In this document: in pieces, positions 1 through 15,029 of the stretch
Layout: the number at the start of each line of letters is the position of its first letter
Position numbering within the stretch: the first letter of the stretch is position 1
Origin: Buchnera aphidicola (Aphis craccivora)
GTDB taxonomy: Bacteria; Pseudomonadota; Gammaproteobacteria; Enterobacterales; Enterobacteriaceae
NCBI RefSeq assembly: GCF_005082145.1
Contig: NZ_CP034897.1
Coordinates: 1-64,000, forward strand
Direction of reading: 5' to 3'
DNA length: 64,000 nt
Notes under the pieces: generated by a model
The model's database searches: none
What the model saw: only the letters and a program-made list of their open reading frames with translations
Told to the model about the DNA's origin: nothing
Position numbers and translations under genes: made by a program

Positions 1-188
1 TTTTGTATTTGTTAATAATAATAATAATATTATTATCATTTGTTTTTTTTTTTTTAAATAATTAAAGAGTTAACTAATATTAAAAACTAATCTTTAGTAT
101 TAAAGTCTTATTTTTGATATTTACATGTGTTATCTTGATTAAAATATTAATACTGTATAAAATAATTTTAAATTTAAAGGGTTTTTAT
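1..188. other. AT-rich leader upstream of mnmG, possible origin-proximal region
   Basis: In enterobacteria oriC lies next to mnmG (gidA), so this is where an origin-proximal sequence would be expected. The sequence shows a TAA trinucleotide run (about 13-28) ending in a perfect 16-bp A/T palindrome at 21-36, then a run of 13 T at 43-55. I find no DnaA box of the form TTATCCACA and no GATC cluster, so origin function is inferred from position only. A purine-rich Shine-Dalgarno (AAAGG, 176-180) marks the mnmG start. Confidence 0.4.
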
Positions 189-2084
189 ATGTTGCAATCA
201 AATTTGAAAATTTTTGATGTAATTATCATTGGTGGGGGACATGCTGGTACTGAAGCTGCATCAGCTTCTGCAAGATTAGGGTGCAAAACATTATTATTAA
301 CTAAAAATATAAGCGATATTGGTGTTTTGTCATGTAACCCAGCGATTGGTGGAATTGGAAAAGGTCATTTAGTAAAAGAAATAGATGCTTTAGGTGGTAT
401 AATGGCTCGAGCAATTGATTATTCAGGTATTCAGTTTAGAATTTTAAATAGTAAAAAAGGCCCTGCTGTACGGTCTACTCGAGCACAGGCAGATAGAGTG
501 CTTTATGCTAAAAATGTAAAAAAATTATTACGGAAAGAAAAAAATTTATTAATTTTATCAGAAGAAATAAAAGATTTAATTGTAAAGAATTATAAAGTTA
601 TTGGTGTTTCAACACAAAGTCAGATAAGTTTTTATGCTAAATCAGTTGTTTTATCTACAGGTACTTTTTTAGGAGGGAAAATACATATAGGATCAGATAG
701 TTATTATGCAGGAAGAATGGGTGAAAAAGCTTCTTTAGATTTAGCTTGTCGTTTAAGGGATTTGCCTTTGCGAGTTAATCGATTAAAAACAGGCACTCCA
801 CCTAGAATTGATTTAAATACTATTGATTTCAAAAATTTATCTGTGCAACATGGGGATATTCCTATTCCAGTTTTTTCTTTTATAGGAAATGCTTCCAATC
901 ATCCTCTTCAAAAACCATGTTATCTTACACATACTAATGAAAAAACACATCAAATAATACGCGATAATTTAGATAAAAGTCCAATACACCAAGGTTTAAT
1001 AACAGGTTTAGGACCTCGATATTGTCCGTCTATTGAAGATAAAATAATACGTTTTCCTAATAAGATGTCCCATCAGATTTTTTTAGAGCCAGAAGGTTTA
1101 TCTAGTGCTAAAATATACCCTAATGGTATTTCAACTAGTTTACCATTAAGAATTCAAGAAAAAATAATTACATCTATAAAGGGTTTAGAAAAAGCTAAGA
1201 TTGTTAATCCAGGGTATGCAATAGAATATGATTTTTTTGATCCTAAAGATTTAAATTTAACTTTAGAAAGCAAGTGGATTAAAGGACTTTTTTTAGCAGG
1301 TCAAATTAATGGTACTACTGGATATGAAGAGGCTGCTTCACAAGGTCTTTTAGCGGGTTTAAATGCTGGATTACATGCATTAGGTCAACAACAATGGTTC
1401 CCTAGACGTGATCAAGCTTATTTAGGGGTTCTTATTGATGATCTTACTACACAAGGGGCTAGTGAACCATATCGTATGTTTACTTCGCGTGCTGAATATC
1501 GATTAGTTTTAAGAGAAGACAACGCTGATTTGCGTCTTACTGAAATTGGATATAAATTTGGGCTGATAGATGATTTTAGATGGTCTCGTTATACTAAAAA
1601 ATTATTAAATATTAATTCTGAAATAAAACATTTAAAAAAAATAAAAATACACCCTGAATCTTCTAATTCTAAACTGTTAAAAAGTTTTTTTAATATTTTA
1701 TTAGCTAAAGAAATAAATGTCTTCAATTTATTAAAACGACCAGAAATAACATATAAAAATTTATCTCATCTAAATATTTTTCATGCTAAAACATCTGATT
1801 TAGAAGCTATTCATCATGTAGAAAATGAAATAAAATATGAAGGTTATATTAAACGACAATTAGAAGAGATTAATAAACATTTAAAAAATGAAAACACCTT
1901 CTTACCATCTCAATATGATTATAAAAAAGTAATAGGTTTATCACACGAAGCAATTTCTAAGTTAAATGATTATAAACCGGTTTCTATTGGTCAAGCATCT
2001 CGTATTTCTGGAATTACACCGGCATCTATATCTGTTTTATTGATGCATTTAAAAAAAGAAGCTTATAAAAAACTTATTTTATAA
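189..2084 (+). CDS. mnmG: tRNA uridine-5-carboxymethylaminomethyl modification enzyme MnmG (GidA)
   Basis: FAD-dependent partner of MnmE. The complex installs carboxymethylaminomethyl groups on U34 of tRNAs reading split two-codon boxes. The N terminus carries the dinucleotide-binding GGGHAG motif at residues 15-20, and the family signatures [20 protein letters not shown] and GYEEAASQG follow. The frame is open from 114, but the ATG at 189 is preferred: AAAGG lies 8 nt upstream and the resulting 631 aa matches the E. coli length (629). MnmE is encoded about 15 kb downstream, so both subunits are present. In E. coli rsmG and atpI follow mnmG; here the next gene is atpB, so both are missing. 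No terminator is obvious in the 208-nt gap. Confidence 0.97.
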   Translation: MLQSNLKIFDVIIIGGGHAGTEAASASARLGCKTLLLTKNISDIGVLSCNPAIGGIGKGHLVKEIDALGGIMARAIDYSGIQFRILNSKKGPAVRSTRAQADRVLYAKNVKKLLRKEKNLLILSEEIKDLIVKNYKVIGVSTQSQISFYAKSVVLSTGTFLGGKIHIGSDSYYAGRMGEKASLDLACRLRDLPLRVNRLKTGTPPRIDLNTIDFKNLSVQHGDIPIPVFSFIGNASNHPLQKPCYLTHTNEKTHQIIRDNLDKSPIHQGLITGLGPRYCPSIEDKIIRFPNKMSHQIFLEPEGLSSAKIYPNGISTSLPLRIQEKIITSIKGLEKAKIVNPGYAIEYDFFDPKDLNLTLESKWIKGLFLAGQINGTTGYEEAASQGLLAGLNAGLHALGQQQWFPRRDQAYLGVLIDDLTTQGASEPYRMFTSRAEYRLVLREDNADLRLTEIGYKFGLIDDFRWSRYTKKLLNINSEIKHLKKIKIHPESSNSKLLKSFFNILLAKEINVFNLLKRPEITYKNLSHLNIFHAKTSDLEAIHHVENEIKYEGYIKRQLEEINKHLKNENTFLPSQYDYKKVIGLSHEAISKLNDYKPVSIGQASRISGITPASISVLLMHLKKEAYKKLIL

Positions 2085-2123
2085 AGATTTACTATCAAAT
2101 TTAAAATATAATATAATTATTTT

Positions 2124-2157
2124 AAGAGATATTATTTAATAAGAGATATTATTTAAT
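2124..2157. repeat. Tandem 17-bp direct repeat (two copies)
   Basis: The unit AAGAGATATTATTTAAT occurs at 2124-2140 and again immediately at 2141-2157, followed by a further AAG. It lies in the mnmG-atpB gap where rsmG and atpI stand in E. coli. It looks like a replication-slippage duplication; no function is evident. Confidence 0.85.
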
Positions 2158-2283
2158 AAGTACTGTTTAAATTATTTAATTATTTTTTATGATTATTTAA
2201 AAAAATATATTTTTTAATAGTATTTTTAGTAAAATTTTTTAAAATTTTATGTTTTTATATTAAATTTAATATAAAATAAATGA

Positions 2284-3114
<831 letters not shown>

Positions 3115-3141
3115 GATAAAATTTGACTATAATCCTATTAA

Positions 3142-3396
<255 letters not shown>

Positions 3397-3443
3397 TTTT
3401 TTATTTTTTCAAACGAATAGTTTTTATTTTAAATCATTAGTAA

Positions 3444-3474
3444 AATCTTTACGTTTTCGAATGGCGTAAAGATT
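3444..3474 (+). terminator. Intra-operon hairpin between atpE and atpF
   Basis: A perfect 10-bp stem (AATCTTTACG at 3444-3453 with CGTAAAGATT at 3465-3474) encloses an 11-nt loop and is followed by AATTTTTAATTTTT. It could act as a partial terminator or as a 3' stabiliser of the atpBE message. It is inside an operon, so full termination is unlikely. Confidence 0.6.
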
Positions 3475-3506
3475 AATTTTTAATTTTTAATATAAGGCGT
3501 ATAATT

Positions 3507-4001
3507 GTGAATCTTAATGCAACAATTATTGGACAAGCAATTTCATTTTTTTTATTTGTCTGGTTTTGTATGAAATATATATGGCCTCCTATTATTTTAG
3601 CCATAGAAACAAGGCAAAAAAAAATTGAAGATACTTTAATTTCTTCAAAAAAAATGGAGCAAGAATATCTTATTATGCAAAAAAAAATGCATAAAATGAT
3701 TAAAGATACAAAAGAAAAAGCTTCTTGTATCTTAAATGAAGCAAATCAAAAACGATTGTTAATTTTAGAAGAAGCAAGAAATAAAGCAATTGAAGAAAGT
3801 AAAAAAATTCTTCTAAAAAGACAAGCAGAAATTGATATGCAATTCATAAATGCACGTCAAAAATTACAAAAAGAAATTATAGATCTATCTATTTTAATGA
3901 CTGAAAAAATGATTCAAAAAAATACTCAAGAAAACAAAAATAAATTTTTTCTAAATAATATAATACATTCGTTATCAGAGATAAAAAATCAATGTAGGTA
4001 A
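3507..4001 (+). CDS. atpF: ATP synthase Fo subunit b
   Basis: Peripheral stalk subunit joining Fo to F1. The N-terminal membrane helix (residues about 5-25, [19 protein letters not shown]) is nearly identical to E. coli, followed by a long charged coiled coil to the C terminus. The start is GTG at 3507, with AAGGCG upstream; the protein sequence MNLNATI matches the E. coli N terminus exactly. Length 164 aa versus 156. A run of nine A's falls within the coding sequence near 3616-3624 without breaking the frame. Confidence 0.97.
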   Translation: MNLNATIIGQAISFFLFVWFCMKYIWPPIILAIETRQKKIEDTLISSKKMEQEYLIMQKKMHKMIKDTKEKASCILNEANQKRLLILEEARNKAIEESKKILLKRQAEIDMQFINARQKLQKEIIDLSILMTEKMIQKNTQENKNKFFLNNIIHSLSEIKNQCR

Positions 4002-4007
4002 CATTTA

Positions 4008-4538
4008 ATGTCATTTGATACTATTGCTAGACCTTATGCTAAAGCTATTTTTGAAATAGCAATAAAAAATAATTCAATAAAAAAATGGAAACAAACATTA
4101 ATTTTAATTGATCAAATTATTTCGTTTAAAAAAATTCAAAAGTTTTTATCTGGATCTTTATCTCCTAATTGTTTATCATCATTTTTTATATTTGTTATTG
4201 GTGAATATCTTGACGAATATTCAAAAAATTTAATAAAATTATTAGCGCATAATCAGCGTTTTAAAATATTTAATAACATATTACAACAATTTATTAAGCT
4301 AGAAGCTTCTTATCAAAAAATTATTATTGTTGAATTGAGATCTGCATTTGTTTTGAAAAAAGATCAAGTTGTTAAAATACGTCTTCTTTTGGAAGAAATA
4401 TTATCTTCTAAAATTAAATTTATATATAAAATTAATCATTATATACTTGATGGTATAATTATAGGGATAAATGATCATATTTTTGATTTTTCTATGCAAA
4501 ATTATTTAAAACAATTATCTTTAGCATTAAATTTTTAA
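4008..4538 (+). CDS. atpH: ATP synthase F1 subunit delta
   Basis: OSCP-type subunit that caps the alpha3beta3 head and binds the b-subunit stalk. At 176 aa it matches the family length (177 in E. coli). The N-terminal ARPYAKAIFEIA signature is clear; the middle is divergent, as is usual for delta in AT-rich symbionts. It begins 6 nt after atpF and ends 11 nt before atpA, consistent with translational coupling in one transcript. Confidence 0.96.
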   Translation: MSFDTIARPYAKAIFEIAIKNNSIKKWKQTLILIDQIISFKKIQKFLSGSLSPNCLSSFFIFVIGEYLDEYSKNLIKLLAHNQRFKIFNNILQQFIKLEASYQKIIIVELRSAFVLKKDQVVKIRLLLEEILSSKIKFIYKINHYILDGIIIGINDHIFDFSMQNYLKQLSLALNF

Positions 4539-4549
4539 GAGAATAATAT

Positions 4550-6082
4550 ATGCAATTAAATTCAACAGAAATTAGTCAATTAATTAAAGAAAGAATTAAT
4601 CAGTTTGAGGTATTTAATCAATCTTATAATGAAGGTACTATTATTTCTGTGAACGATGGTATTATAAAAATTTATGGTCTTTCTGAAGTTATGTTAGGAG
4701 AAATGATTTCATTACCTAATAACGAATATGCTATTGCACTCAATATAGAAAGAGATACAGTTGCAGCTGTAGTTATGGGACCTTATATTCATATCATGGA
4801 AGGAATGAAAGTAAGATGTACAGGGAAAATTTTAGAAGTTCCTGTTGGTGTAAATTTTCTAGGACGAATTATTAATGCATTAGGTTCTCCTATTGATGGA
4901 AAAGGAGCTGTAAAATATGATACTTTTCTACCAGTAGAAGCAAATGCTCCAGGAGTTATCGATCGACAATCAATTAACCAACCTATACAAACTGGTTATA
5001 AAGCTATTGATTCCATGATCCCTATTGGTCGAGGACAACGTGAGTTAATTATTGGAGATCGTCAGACGGGAAAAACTGCTCTTGCAATAGATACTATTAT
5101 AAATCAAAAAAAATTTGATATTCCATGTATTTATGTTGCTATAGGACAAAAACTTTCTACGGTTATTAATGTTGTAAAAAAATTAGAAGAACATGATGCT
5201 TTATCAAATACTATCGTTGTTGTTGCTTCGGCTTCTGAAGCTGCTTCTTTACAATATTTGTCCCCATATTCAGGTTGTGCTATGGGAGAATTTTTTCGCG
5301 ACCAAGGAAAAGATGCTTTAATTGTTTATGACGATCTTTCTAAACATGCAGTTGCTTATCGTCAAATTTCCTTGTTATTACGTCGTCCTCCTGGAAGAGA
5401 GGCTTTTCCTGGAGATATATTTTACCTACATTCTCGTTTATTAGAAAGATCAGCTCGCGTTTCTAAAGAATATATCAAAAATGTTACTAATGGAAAAGTT
5501 ATCGAAAAAACAGGATCACTTACAGCGTTACCAATTATTGAAACACAGTCTGGTGATGTTTCTGCATTTGTTCCAACTAATGTTATTTCTATTACTGATG
5601 GTCAAATATTTTTAGAATCTAATTTATTTAATTCAGGTATTCGACCTGCTGTAAACGCTGGTATTTCTGTTTCTCGCGTTGGTAGTTCAGCTCAAACTAA
5701 AATTATTAAACAATTATCTTCAGGGATACGAACAGCATTAGCTCAATATCATGAACTTGCAGCATTTTCACAATTTGCATCAGATTTAGATCCAGCAACA
5801 CAAAAACAATTAAATCATGGTCAAAAAATCACAGAATTGCTTAAACAAAAACAATACAATCCATTGAGTATAGCTGAGCAAGCATTAATATTTTTTATTT
5901 CAGAAAATCATTTTCTTGATGATATTTCTGTTGAAAAAATAGCTGAATTTGAACGAGACATTTTAATATATGCATATAATTATGATTTAAATTTAATGGT
6001 AAAAATAAATCAAGATGGAGATTTTAATAGCGAAATAAAAGAAAAATTTATTAAATTAATAAAAAAATTTAAAAACTCTTGA
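4550..6082 (+). CDS. atpA: ATP synthase F1 subunit alpha
   Basis: Non-catalytic nucleotide-binding subunit of F1. The Walker A motif GDRQTGKTA lies near residue 169, and the alpha/beta signature [17 protein letters not shown] is present. The catalytic-site arginine finger region (SVSRVGS, near 373) is intact. Length 510 aa versus 513 in E. coli, with the same N-terminal MQLNSTEIS start. Codon use is as AT-rich as its neighbours and there is no sign of decay. Confidence 0.99.
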   Translation: MQLNSTEISQLIKERINQFEVFNQSYNEGTIISVNDGIIKIYGLSEVMLGEMISLPNNEYAIALNIERDTVAAVVMGPYIHIMEGMKVRCTGKILEVPVGVNFLGRIINALGSPIDGKGAVKYDTFLPVEANAPGVIDRQSINQPIQTGYKAIDSMIPIGRGQRELIIGDRQTGKTALAIDTIINQKKFDIPCIYVAIGQKLSTVINVVKKLEEHDALSNTIVVVASASEAASLQYLSPYSGCAMGEFFRDQGKDALIVYDDLSKHAVAYRQISLLLRRPPGREAFPGDIFYLHSRLLERSARVSKEYIKNVTNGKVIEKTGSLTALPIIETQSGDVSAFVPTNVISITDGQIFLESNLFNSGIRPAVNAGISVSRVGSSAQTKIIKQLSSGIRTALAQYHELAAFSQFASDLDPATQKQLNHGQKITELLKQKQYNPLSIAEQALIFFISENHFLDDISVEKIAEFERDILIYAYNYDLNLMVKINQDGDFNSEIKEKFIKLIKKFKNS

Positions 6083-6137
6083 TTTTATAATAATTTATTT
6101 TAAATAAAAATATCACTATAATAAAGAGAAAATACTA

Positions 6138-7004
6138 GTGAGTATAAAAGAAATACAAAATCAAATAACTAGTGTTATAAATACAAAAAAAATTACTAAA
6201 GCAATGGAAATGGTAGCTATTTCTAAAATGCGAAAAACTGAAGAACGTATGCGATTAGGAAGACCTTATTGCGAGATTATTACAAAAGTAATTTTTCATG
6301 TTATAAAAGGAAGTTTGGAATATAAACATAGTTATTTAGAAAATCGAGATAATAAAAGAATCGGTATGATTATTGTTTCAACTGATCGTGGTTTATGTGG
6401 AAGTTTAAATACTAATCTTTTTAAACAAGTACTATTAAAAATAAAAGAATTTACGTATAAAAATATTCCTTGTGATTTAATATTATTTGGTTTAAAAAGT
6501 TTGTCTGTATTTAAGTTATATGGAAGCTCTATTCTTGCTCAAGTAACTAATATAGGAGAAAATCCAGAGTTATCAAAATTAATTGGATCTATACAAATTA
6601 TTTTAGAAAAATATCAAAACAATGAAATTGATAAAATATTTATTGCATATAATAAATTTCACAATAAATTATCTCAATACCCAATAATTACTCAACTTCT
6701 TCCTTTATCTCCTGAAAAAAATGTATTAAATAAAGAAAAATGGGATTATTTATATGAGCCAGAATCTAAATTAATTTTAGATACATTATTTGATCGATAT
6801 ATTGAATCTCAAATTTATCAAAGTATTCTAGAAAATATTGCAAGTGAACAAGCAGCTCGTATGGTAGCTATGAAAACTGCAACAGATAATAGTTCTAATC
6901 GCATTAAAGAATTACGACTTGTTTATAATAAAGTTCGTCAAGCTAATATTACTCAAGAGTTAAATGAGATTATTGCTGGAGCATCGGCAGTATCAGTAGA
7001 TTAA
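6138..7004 (+). CDS. atpG: ATP synthase F1 subunit gamma
   Basis: Central rotor shaft. The N-terminal coiled coil (IKEIQNQITSVINTKKITKAM) and the C-terminal helix (RIKELRLVYNKVRQANITQEL) that together form the shaft are well conserved, and TDRGLCGSLN marks the globular part. The start is GTG at 6138, preceded by AAAGAGAA; no in-frame ATG nearby fits better. Length 288 aa, one more than E. coli. It follows atpA after 55 nt. Confidence 0.97.
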   Translation: MSIKEIQNQITSVINTKKITKAMEMVAISKMRKTEERMRLGRPYCEIITKVIFHVIKGSLEYKHSYLENRDNKRIGMIIVSTDRGLCGSLNTNLFKQVLLKIKEFTYKNIPCDLILFGLKSLSVFKLYGSSILAQVTNIGENPELSKLIGSIQIILEKYQNNEIDKIFIAYNKFHNKLSQYPIITQLLPLSPEKNVLNKEKWDYLYEPESKLILDTLFDRYIESQIYQSILENIASEQAARMVAMKTATDNSSNRIKELRLVYNKVRQANITQELNEIIAGASAVSVD

Positions 7005-7014
7005 AATTAGTTAG

Positions 7015-8424
<1,410 letters not shown>

Positions 8425-8451
8425 ATTACAATAAATATTTTGGATATATCT

Positions 8452-8865
8452 ATGGATTTTTATTTAGATATTGTTAGCGTTGAAAAACGTATATTTTCTG
8501 GATTTGTTAAAAAAATACAAGTTTCCGGTAGTGAAGGAGAAATGGGTATTTATCCAGGTCACACTCAATTATTAAGCATAATTAAGCCAGGAATAGTATA
8601 TATATTTCATAAAAATAATACGGAAGAGTGTCTTTATATATCAGGAGGAATTTTAGAAATTCAACCTTCTGTTATTTCTATTTTAGCAGACATTGCTATT
8701 CGTGGTGTAGATTTAGATCGAGCACGTATTTTAGAAACAAAAAAACAAGCTGAAGAATATTTTAAAAATCAAGATAAAAAAATTAAAAAAGATGATCTTT
8801 TACTTCAAATATCTAAAGAAATTGCAAAACTTCGTGTACTTGAAATTATGGATAAATTTAAATAA
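8452..8865 (+). CDS. atpC: ATP synthase F1 subunit epsilon
   Basis: Rotor-associated regulatory subunit: N-terminal beta-sandwich ([26 protein letters not shown]) followed by a C-terminal helical hairpin. The frame is open from a TTG at 8440, but the ATG at 8452 is preferred because TGGA lies 7 nt upstream and the protein then starts MDFYLDIVS, aligned with E. coli. This gives 137 aa versus 139. It is the last gene of the operon and is followed at once by a GC-rich terminator. Confidence 0.95.
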   Translation: MDFYLDIVSVEKRIFSGFVKKIQVSGSEGEMGIYPGHTQLLSIIKPGIVYIFHKNNTEECLYISGGILEIQPSVISILADIAIRGVDLDRARILETKKQAEEYFKNQDKKIKKDDLLLQISKEIAKLRVLEIMDKFK

Positions 8866-8877
8866 TATAATGTGTTC

Positions 8878-8906
8878 GCGGCTGGTTTTTCCTGCCGCAA
8901 TTTTTT
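8878..8906 (+). terminator. Rho-independent terminator of the atp operon
   Basis: GCGGC (8878-8882) pairs with GCCGC (8894-8898). After a T-T mismatch, inner GG/CC pairs extend the stem around a T-rich loop, and a TTTTTT run follows at 8901-8906. This is one of the few GC-rich stretches in the intergenic DNA. The T run is on the plus-strand side, so it ends atp transcription before convergent gyrB. Confidence 0.85.
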
Positions 8907-8965
8907 AAAAACATGTTTTATCATCTATACTTATTATAGTAATATAAAAAATATATTTAAATTTT

Positions 8966-11398
<2,433 letters not shown>

Positions 11399-11452
11399 TT
11401 AATGTTTTAAAATTATTTACTTTTTTATTTTATATTATAGAATTTTTTTACA

Positions 11453-12553
11453 TTAACGTTTAAGTAACATTATAACGTAAACAGTTGAAGAATTATTTTC
11501 TGGTTCAATTTGTATCGAAGATTGCGATTTATTTAAAAATAAAAAAATATTTTTAGTATTAATAGTATTAAGAACATCTAATATATAATAAACGTTAATT
11601 GATATTTCTATTGTATTGCCAAAATATTCAATATTAAATTTATCTTCTGCTATTTCTTCTTCTTGATTATCAGATATTGTTTTAAGTTCTCCATTTTTAA
11701 TATTGATTTCAATTCCTGAAAATTTTTCATGCGATAAAATAGAAGTTCGTAATAATGATTTTTTTAACAAATCATGGTTAATAATAATAGGTGAGTTTGA
11801 GTTTTTTAATAAAACGCTATTATAATCAGGATACCTCCCTTCAATAAGTTGAGTGGTAAAAATTAAATTATTTATATATATTCTTAAATTATTAGTGCCA
11901 ATTAAAATATGTAATAATGTTTTTTTTATATTTAGTAATTTTAAAATTTCCATTATTCCTTTATTTGGAATAATAATAGAAAAAGAATTTATTTTTTCTT
12001 TTAAAAGAATACATGATGTTGCTAATCGATATCCATCTGTAGCAACATTACGAAGATAGTTTTCTTTGTTTTCAAATAACATACCATTTAAGTAATAACG
12101 AATATCTTGTTTACCCATAGCAAATTCAGTTTTTATTATCATATTTCTTAAAGTATCTGATGATATATAAAAATTAGCAATATCATCAAAATTTTGATGA
12201 TTAGGAAAATTTTCAGCTGGTAAAGTTGATAGTATATAACTACTATTTTCAGAAGAAATATATATTTTACTATTTTTTAGTTCTATTTGAATATTTGATG
12301 TTTCTGGTAAATTTCGACAAATATTTAATATTTTTTTACCTGAAATAGTTGTTTTTCCTGGTGTATATTTTGTTAATATTTGAATATTTGCAATTATTTC
12401 AATCTCTAAATTCGTTGTAGTTAAAGATAATATATTTTTTTTAATTTCTATAAGAACATTTTCTAAAATAGGAAACGAAGTATTTTTAACTAATAATCGA
12501 CTAATTTTTTTTAAATTTTCAACTAAAATGTTGTTTTGAATAATAAATTTCAT
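11453..12553 (-). CDS. dnaN: DNA polymerase III beta sliding clamp
   Basis: Ring-shaped processivity clamp of the replicative polymerase, three repeated clamp folds over 366 aa, the same length as E. coli. Recognisable segments include [20 protein letters not shown] near 150 and the conserved C terminus YVIMLLKR. Overall it is less conserved than its neighbours, but no frame break is seen. It starts 4 nt after the dnaA stop on the minus strand, so the two are probably translated from one mRNA. Confidence 0.96.
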   Translation of the reverse strand: MKFIIQNNILVENLKKISRLLVKNTSFPILENVLIEIKKNILSLTTTNLEIEIIANIQILTKYTPGKTTISGKKILNICRNLPETSNIQIELKNSKIYISSENSSYILSTLPAENFPNHQNFDDIANFYISSDTLRNMIIKTEFAMGKQDIRYYLNGMLFENKENYLRNVATDGYRLATSCILLKEKINSFSIIIPNKGIMEILKLLNIKKTLLHILIGTNNLRIYINNLIFTTQLIEGRYPDYNSVLLKNSNSPIIINHDLLKKSLLRTSILSHEKFSGIEINIKNGELKTISDNQEEEIAEDKFNIEYFGNTIEISINVYYILDVLNTINTKNIFLFLNKSQSSIQIEPENNSSTVYVIMLLKR

Positions 12554-12557
12554 AAAA

Positions 12558-13922
12558 TTACACTGATAGAGTTCTAATTAAGTTGGAAAAATCTTTTTTA
12601 ATGTCATTACTTTCTTCTCGTAACTGTTCAATCTTACGACAAGCATGTAATACTGTGGTATGATCTCTTCCGCTAAACGCATCTCCAATTTCCGGTAAAC
12701 TATAATTAGTAAGTTCTTTTGCCATAGCCATAGCCATTTGCCTTGGTCTAGCTACTGATCGAGAACGTCTTCTAGACAATAAATCCGATACTTTAATTTT
12801 ATAGTATTCAGCCACTGTTTTTTGGATATTTTCAATTGTAACGAGTTTTGCTTGTAAAGCTAATATATCTCTAAGTGCTTCTCGTACAAATTCAATCGTA
12901 ATAGTTCTATGAGTAAAATCAGTATTAACGATAATTCTGTTTAAAGCACCTTCTAATTCGCGAACATTAGAACATAGACGTTTAGCAATAAAAAAAGCTA
13001 CTTCATCAGGTAATATAATGTTTTTTTCATCAGCTTTTTTTATTAATATAGCTACTCTTGTTTCTAATTCTGGAGGTTCTATAGCAACAGTTAAACCCCA
13101 TCCAAATCGTGATTTTAATCGGTCTTCAACACCATTTATTTCTTTAGGATAACGATCTGAAGTGAGTATAATTTGTTGATTTCCTTCTAGAAGAGAGTTA
13201 AATGTATGAAAAAACTCTTCTTGAGAGCGTTCTTTATTAGAGAAAAACTGAATATCATCAATTAGTAAAGCATCGACTGAACGATAATGTAGTTTGAATT
13301 TTTCAATTGCATTATTTTGTAAAGCTTTTACCATATCTTGAACAAAACGTTCAGAATGCATATAAATTATTTTCATATTATATTTATATGTTAATATTTC
13401 ATTTCCAATTGCATGAAGCAAGTGTGTTTTACCTAATCCTGTACCTCCATATAAAAACAATGGATTGTAAGAATTTCCGGGATTATGTGCAACTTGAGAA
13501 GCTGCAGCTCGTGCTAATTGGTTAGATTTTCCTTCTATAAAGTTTTCAAATTTATTTTTTTTATTAATATTAGAACGATAATATAATTCATTTAAAATCG
13601 GTATTTTATCCCATTTTTGTTTTATATTTATTTTTTTTGAATTACTTAAAATGTTTTTTTTAAATTTTTTTTCTTTAGAATTTTGATATACTTTAAATGT
13701 TACTAGTGGCGCATTTAAACCACAGAAATCTTTTAGTATTTTTTTAAAAGCAATTAAATATTTGTCTTTTACCCACTCTAATATAAATTGATTTGGAGCA
13801 TATATTTCTAAGATATTATTATTTAGTTTGGCTTTCAGAGAGCGTATCCACATACTAAATTCTGTAGATGGAAGCTCATCTTGTAATCGGTTAAGACATT
13901 GTTTCCAAAGACAAAGTGACAC
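12558..13922 (-). CDS. dnaA: Chromosomal replication initiator DnaA
   Basis: AAA+ ATPase that binds DnaA boxes and melts oriC. Domains in order: N-terminal DnaB/self-interaction domain, short variable linker (about 80-105), AAA+ core with Walker A GGTGLGKT at 159-166 and Walker [10 protein letters not shown], and the C-terminal DNA-binding domain with [20 protein letters not shown]. The frame is open to a TTG at 13934, but GTG at 13922 is the better start: GGAG lies 6 nt upstream and the product begins MSLCLWKQC, matching E. coli, which also uses GTG. This gives 454 aa. Confidence 0.97.
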   Translation of the reverse strand: MSLCLWKQCLNRLQDELPSTEFSMWIRSLKAKLNNNILEIYAPNQFILEWVKDKYLIAFKKILKDFCGLNAPLVTFKVYQNSKEKKFKKNILSNSKKINIKQKWDKIPILNELYYRSNINKKNKFENFIEGKSNQLARAAASQVAHNPGNSYNPLFLYGGTGLGKTHLLHAIGNEILTYKYNMKIIYMHSERFVQDMVKALQNNAIEKFKLHYRSVDALLIDDIQFFSNKERSQEEFFHTFNSLLEGNQQIILTSDRYPKEINGVEDRLKSRFGWGLTVAIEPPELETRVAILIKKADEKNIILPDEVAFFIAKRLCSNVRELEGALNRIIVNTDFTHRTITIEFVREALRDILALQAKLVTIENIQKTVAEYYKIKVSDLLSRRRSRSVARPRQMAMAMAKELTNYSLPEIGDAFSGRDHTTVLHACRKIEQLREESNDIKKDFSNLIRTLSV

Positions 13923-14287
13923 GGTAGACTCCAAACGAACAAAATTGAATACAATTGAAGTTTAAATTTTTTTTATATAAAAAACTATATCAAGTTATAT
14001 TTTTATATTAAAAATTATAAAATTTAGAATTAGGCAAGTATAACGAAAAGATCTTAATTTATTTTTTAAATATTTTTATTTTAAAAAATACTTGTAAATA
14101 TGTTTTATTTTTATAAATAATAATTTACATATGTATTCAAAATGAAACATCAAAAAATTTATAAAAAATTTTTTATTTTTATTAAAAGTAACAATGTAAT
14201 AGTTTATTTTTTAAAAACATTTTTTCTTATATTTTACATTTAACTATATTTTAGAATCTTACTAATTTTATTTAGGTACATATCAAA
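13923..14287. other. Divergent dnaA-rpmH intergenic region
   Basis: This 365-nt, very AT-rich stretch separates divergent dnaA and rpmH and must hold promoters for both. I find no DnaA box of the consensus type and no clear -35/-10 pair. A 12-nt word TCAAAATGAAAC at 14137-14148 is repeated at 14283-14294, where it spans the rpmH start. No open frame longer than 33 codons looks coding. Confidence 0.6.
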
Positions 14288-14431
14288 ATGAAACGAACTT
14301 TTCAACCATCAATATTAAAACGTAATCGTTCACATGGATTTAGAATTCGAATGGCAACTAAAAATGGTCGTTATATTTTATCACGAAGACGTGCTAAATT
14401 AAGATCACGTTTGAGTATTTCTAGTAAATAA
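14288..14431 (+). CDS. rpmH: 50S ribosomal protein L34
   Basis: Small basic ribosomal protein of 47 aa (46 in E. coli). It begins [19 protein letters not shown] and carries [19 protein letters not shown], nearly identical to E. coli L34. The conserved pair rpmH-rnpA is kept, with only 12 nt between the two. It is too short for most gene-length cut-offs and could be missed. Confidence 0.98.
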   Translation: MKRTFQPSILKRNRSHGFRIRMATKNGRYILSRRRAKLRSRLSISSK

Positions 14432-14443
14432 TAGGTTTATAGT

Positions 14444-14788
14444 ATGGTGTTAAACTATTTTTTTAAAAAAAAATCAAGATTATTAAAATCTATAAATTTT
14501 AAACATGTTTTTAAAAAATATGATATTCAAAAAAAACGTGAATTAATTATATTAGGACGTCCTAATTTTTTGGGATATCCTAGATTAGGTATTAATATAT
14601 CTAGAAAAAATATAAAACATGCATACAAGCGTAATATAATTAAAAGATTAATTCGTGAAACTTTTCGTTTGTTACAACATAAATTAATTTCCATGGATTT
14701 TATAGTAATTGTTAAAAAAAACACTATTTTTTTAAAAAATAAAAATATAATTAATATATTGGAGAATTTATGGGTAAATTATCAATAA
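14444..14788 (+). CDS. rnpA: Ribonuclease P protein component
   Basis: Protein subunit that assists the catalytic RNA of RNase P in removing tRNA 5' leaders. Signatures: ILGRPNFLGYPRLGINISRKN and the basic RNR-like box KRNIIKRLIRETFRLLQH. Length 114 aa versus 119. The 3' end overlaps yidD by 19 nt, implying coupled translation. Confidence 0.95.
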   Translation: MVLNYFFKKKSRLLKSINFKHVFKKYDIQKKRELIILGRPNFLGYPRLGINISRKNIKHAYKRNIIKRLIRETFRLLQHKLISMDFIVIVKKNTIFLKNKNIINILENLWVNYQ

Positions 14789-14991
14789 TAGTTGTATGGT
14801 GTTTCAGTTCTTTAATTTTAATTTATCAATATTGCATTAGCCCTTTTATGCGATCAAATTGTCGATTTTACCCAACCTGTTCAACATATATGCTATTATC
14901 CTTACGTAGATTTGGTGTCATTAAGGGTATATTATTAACAATTTTGCGTTTATTCAAGTGTCACCCATTACATTCAGGCAAATGTAATTGA
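14770..14991 (+). CDS. yidD: Membrane protein insertion efficiency factor YidD
   Basis: Small membrane-associated protein thought to aid YidC-dependent insertion. One N-terminal hydrophobic helix is followed by YQYCISPFMRSNCRFYPTCS and the cysteine-containing KCHPLHSG signature. At 73 aa it is shorter than E. coli (85), lacking only the non-conserved C-terminal tail. Its location between rnpA and yidC is the standard order. Confidence 0.95.
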   Translation: MGKLSIIVVWCFSSLILIYQYCISPFMRSNCRFYPTCSTYMLLSLRRFGVIKGILLTILRLFKCHPLHSGKCN

Positions 14992-15029
14992 ATATCTTTA
15001 AATATAAAAGATAAAAGCGAATATTAATT

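Noticed and set aside
14142..14243. Short open frame of 33 codons upstream of rpmH
   Set aside because: Composition is only K/I/F/N typical of random A/T sequence, no Shine-Dalgarno, and no homology I recognise; it shares its start word with rpmH.
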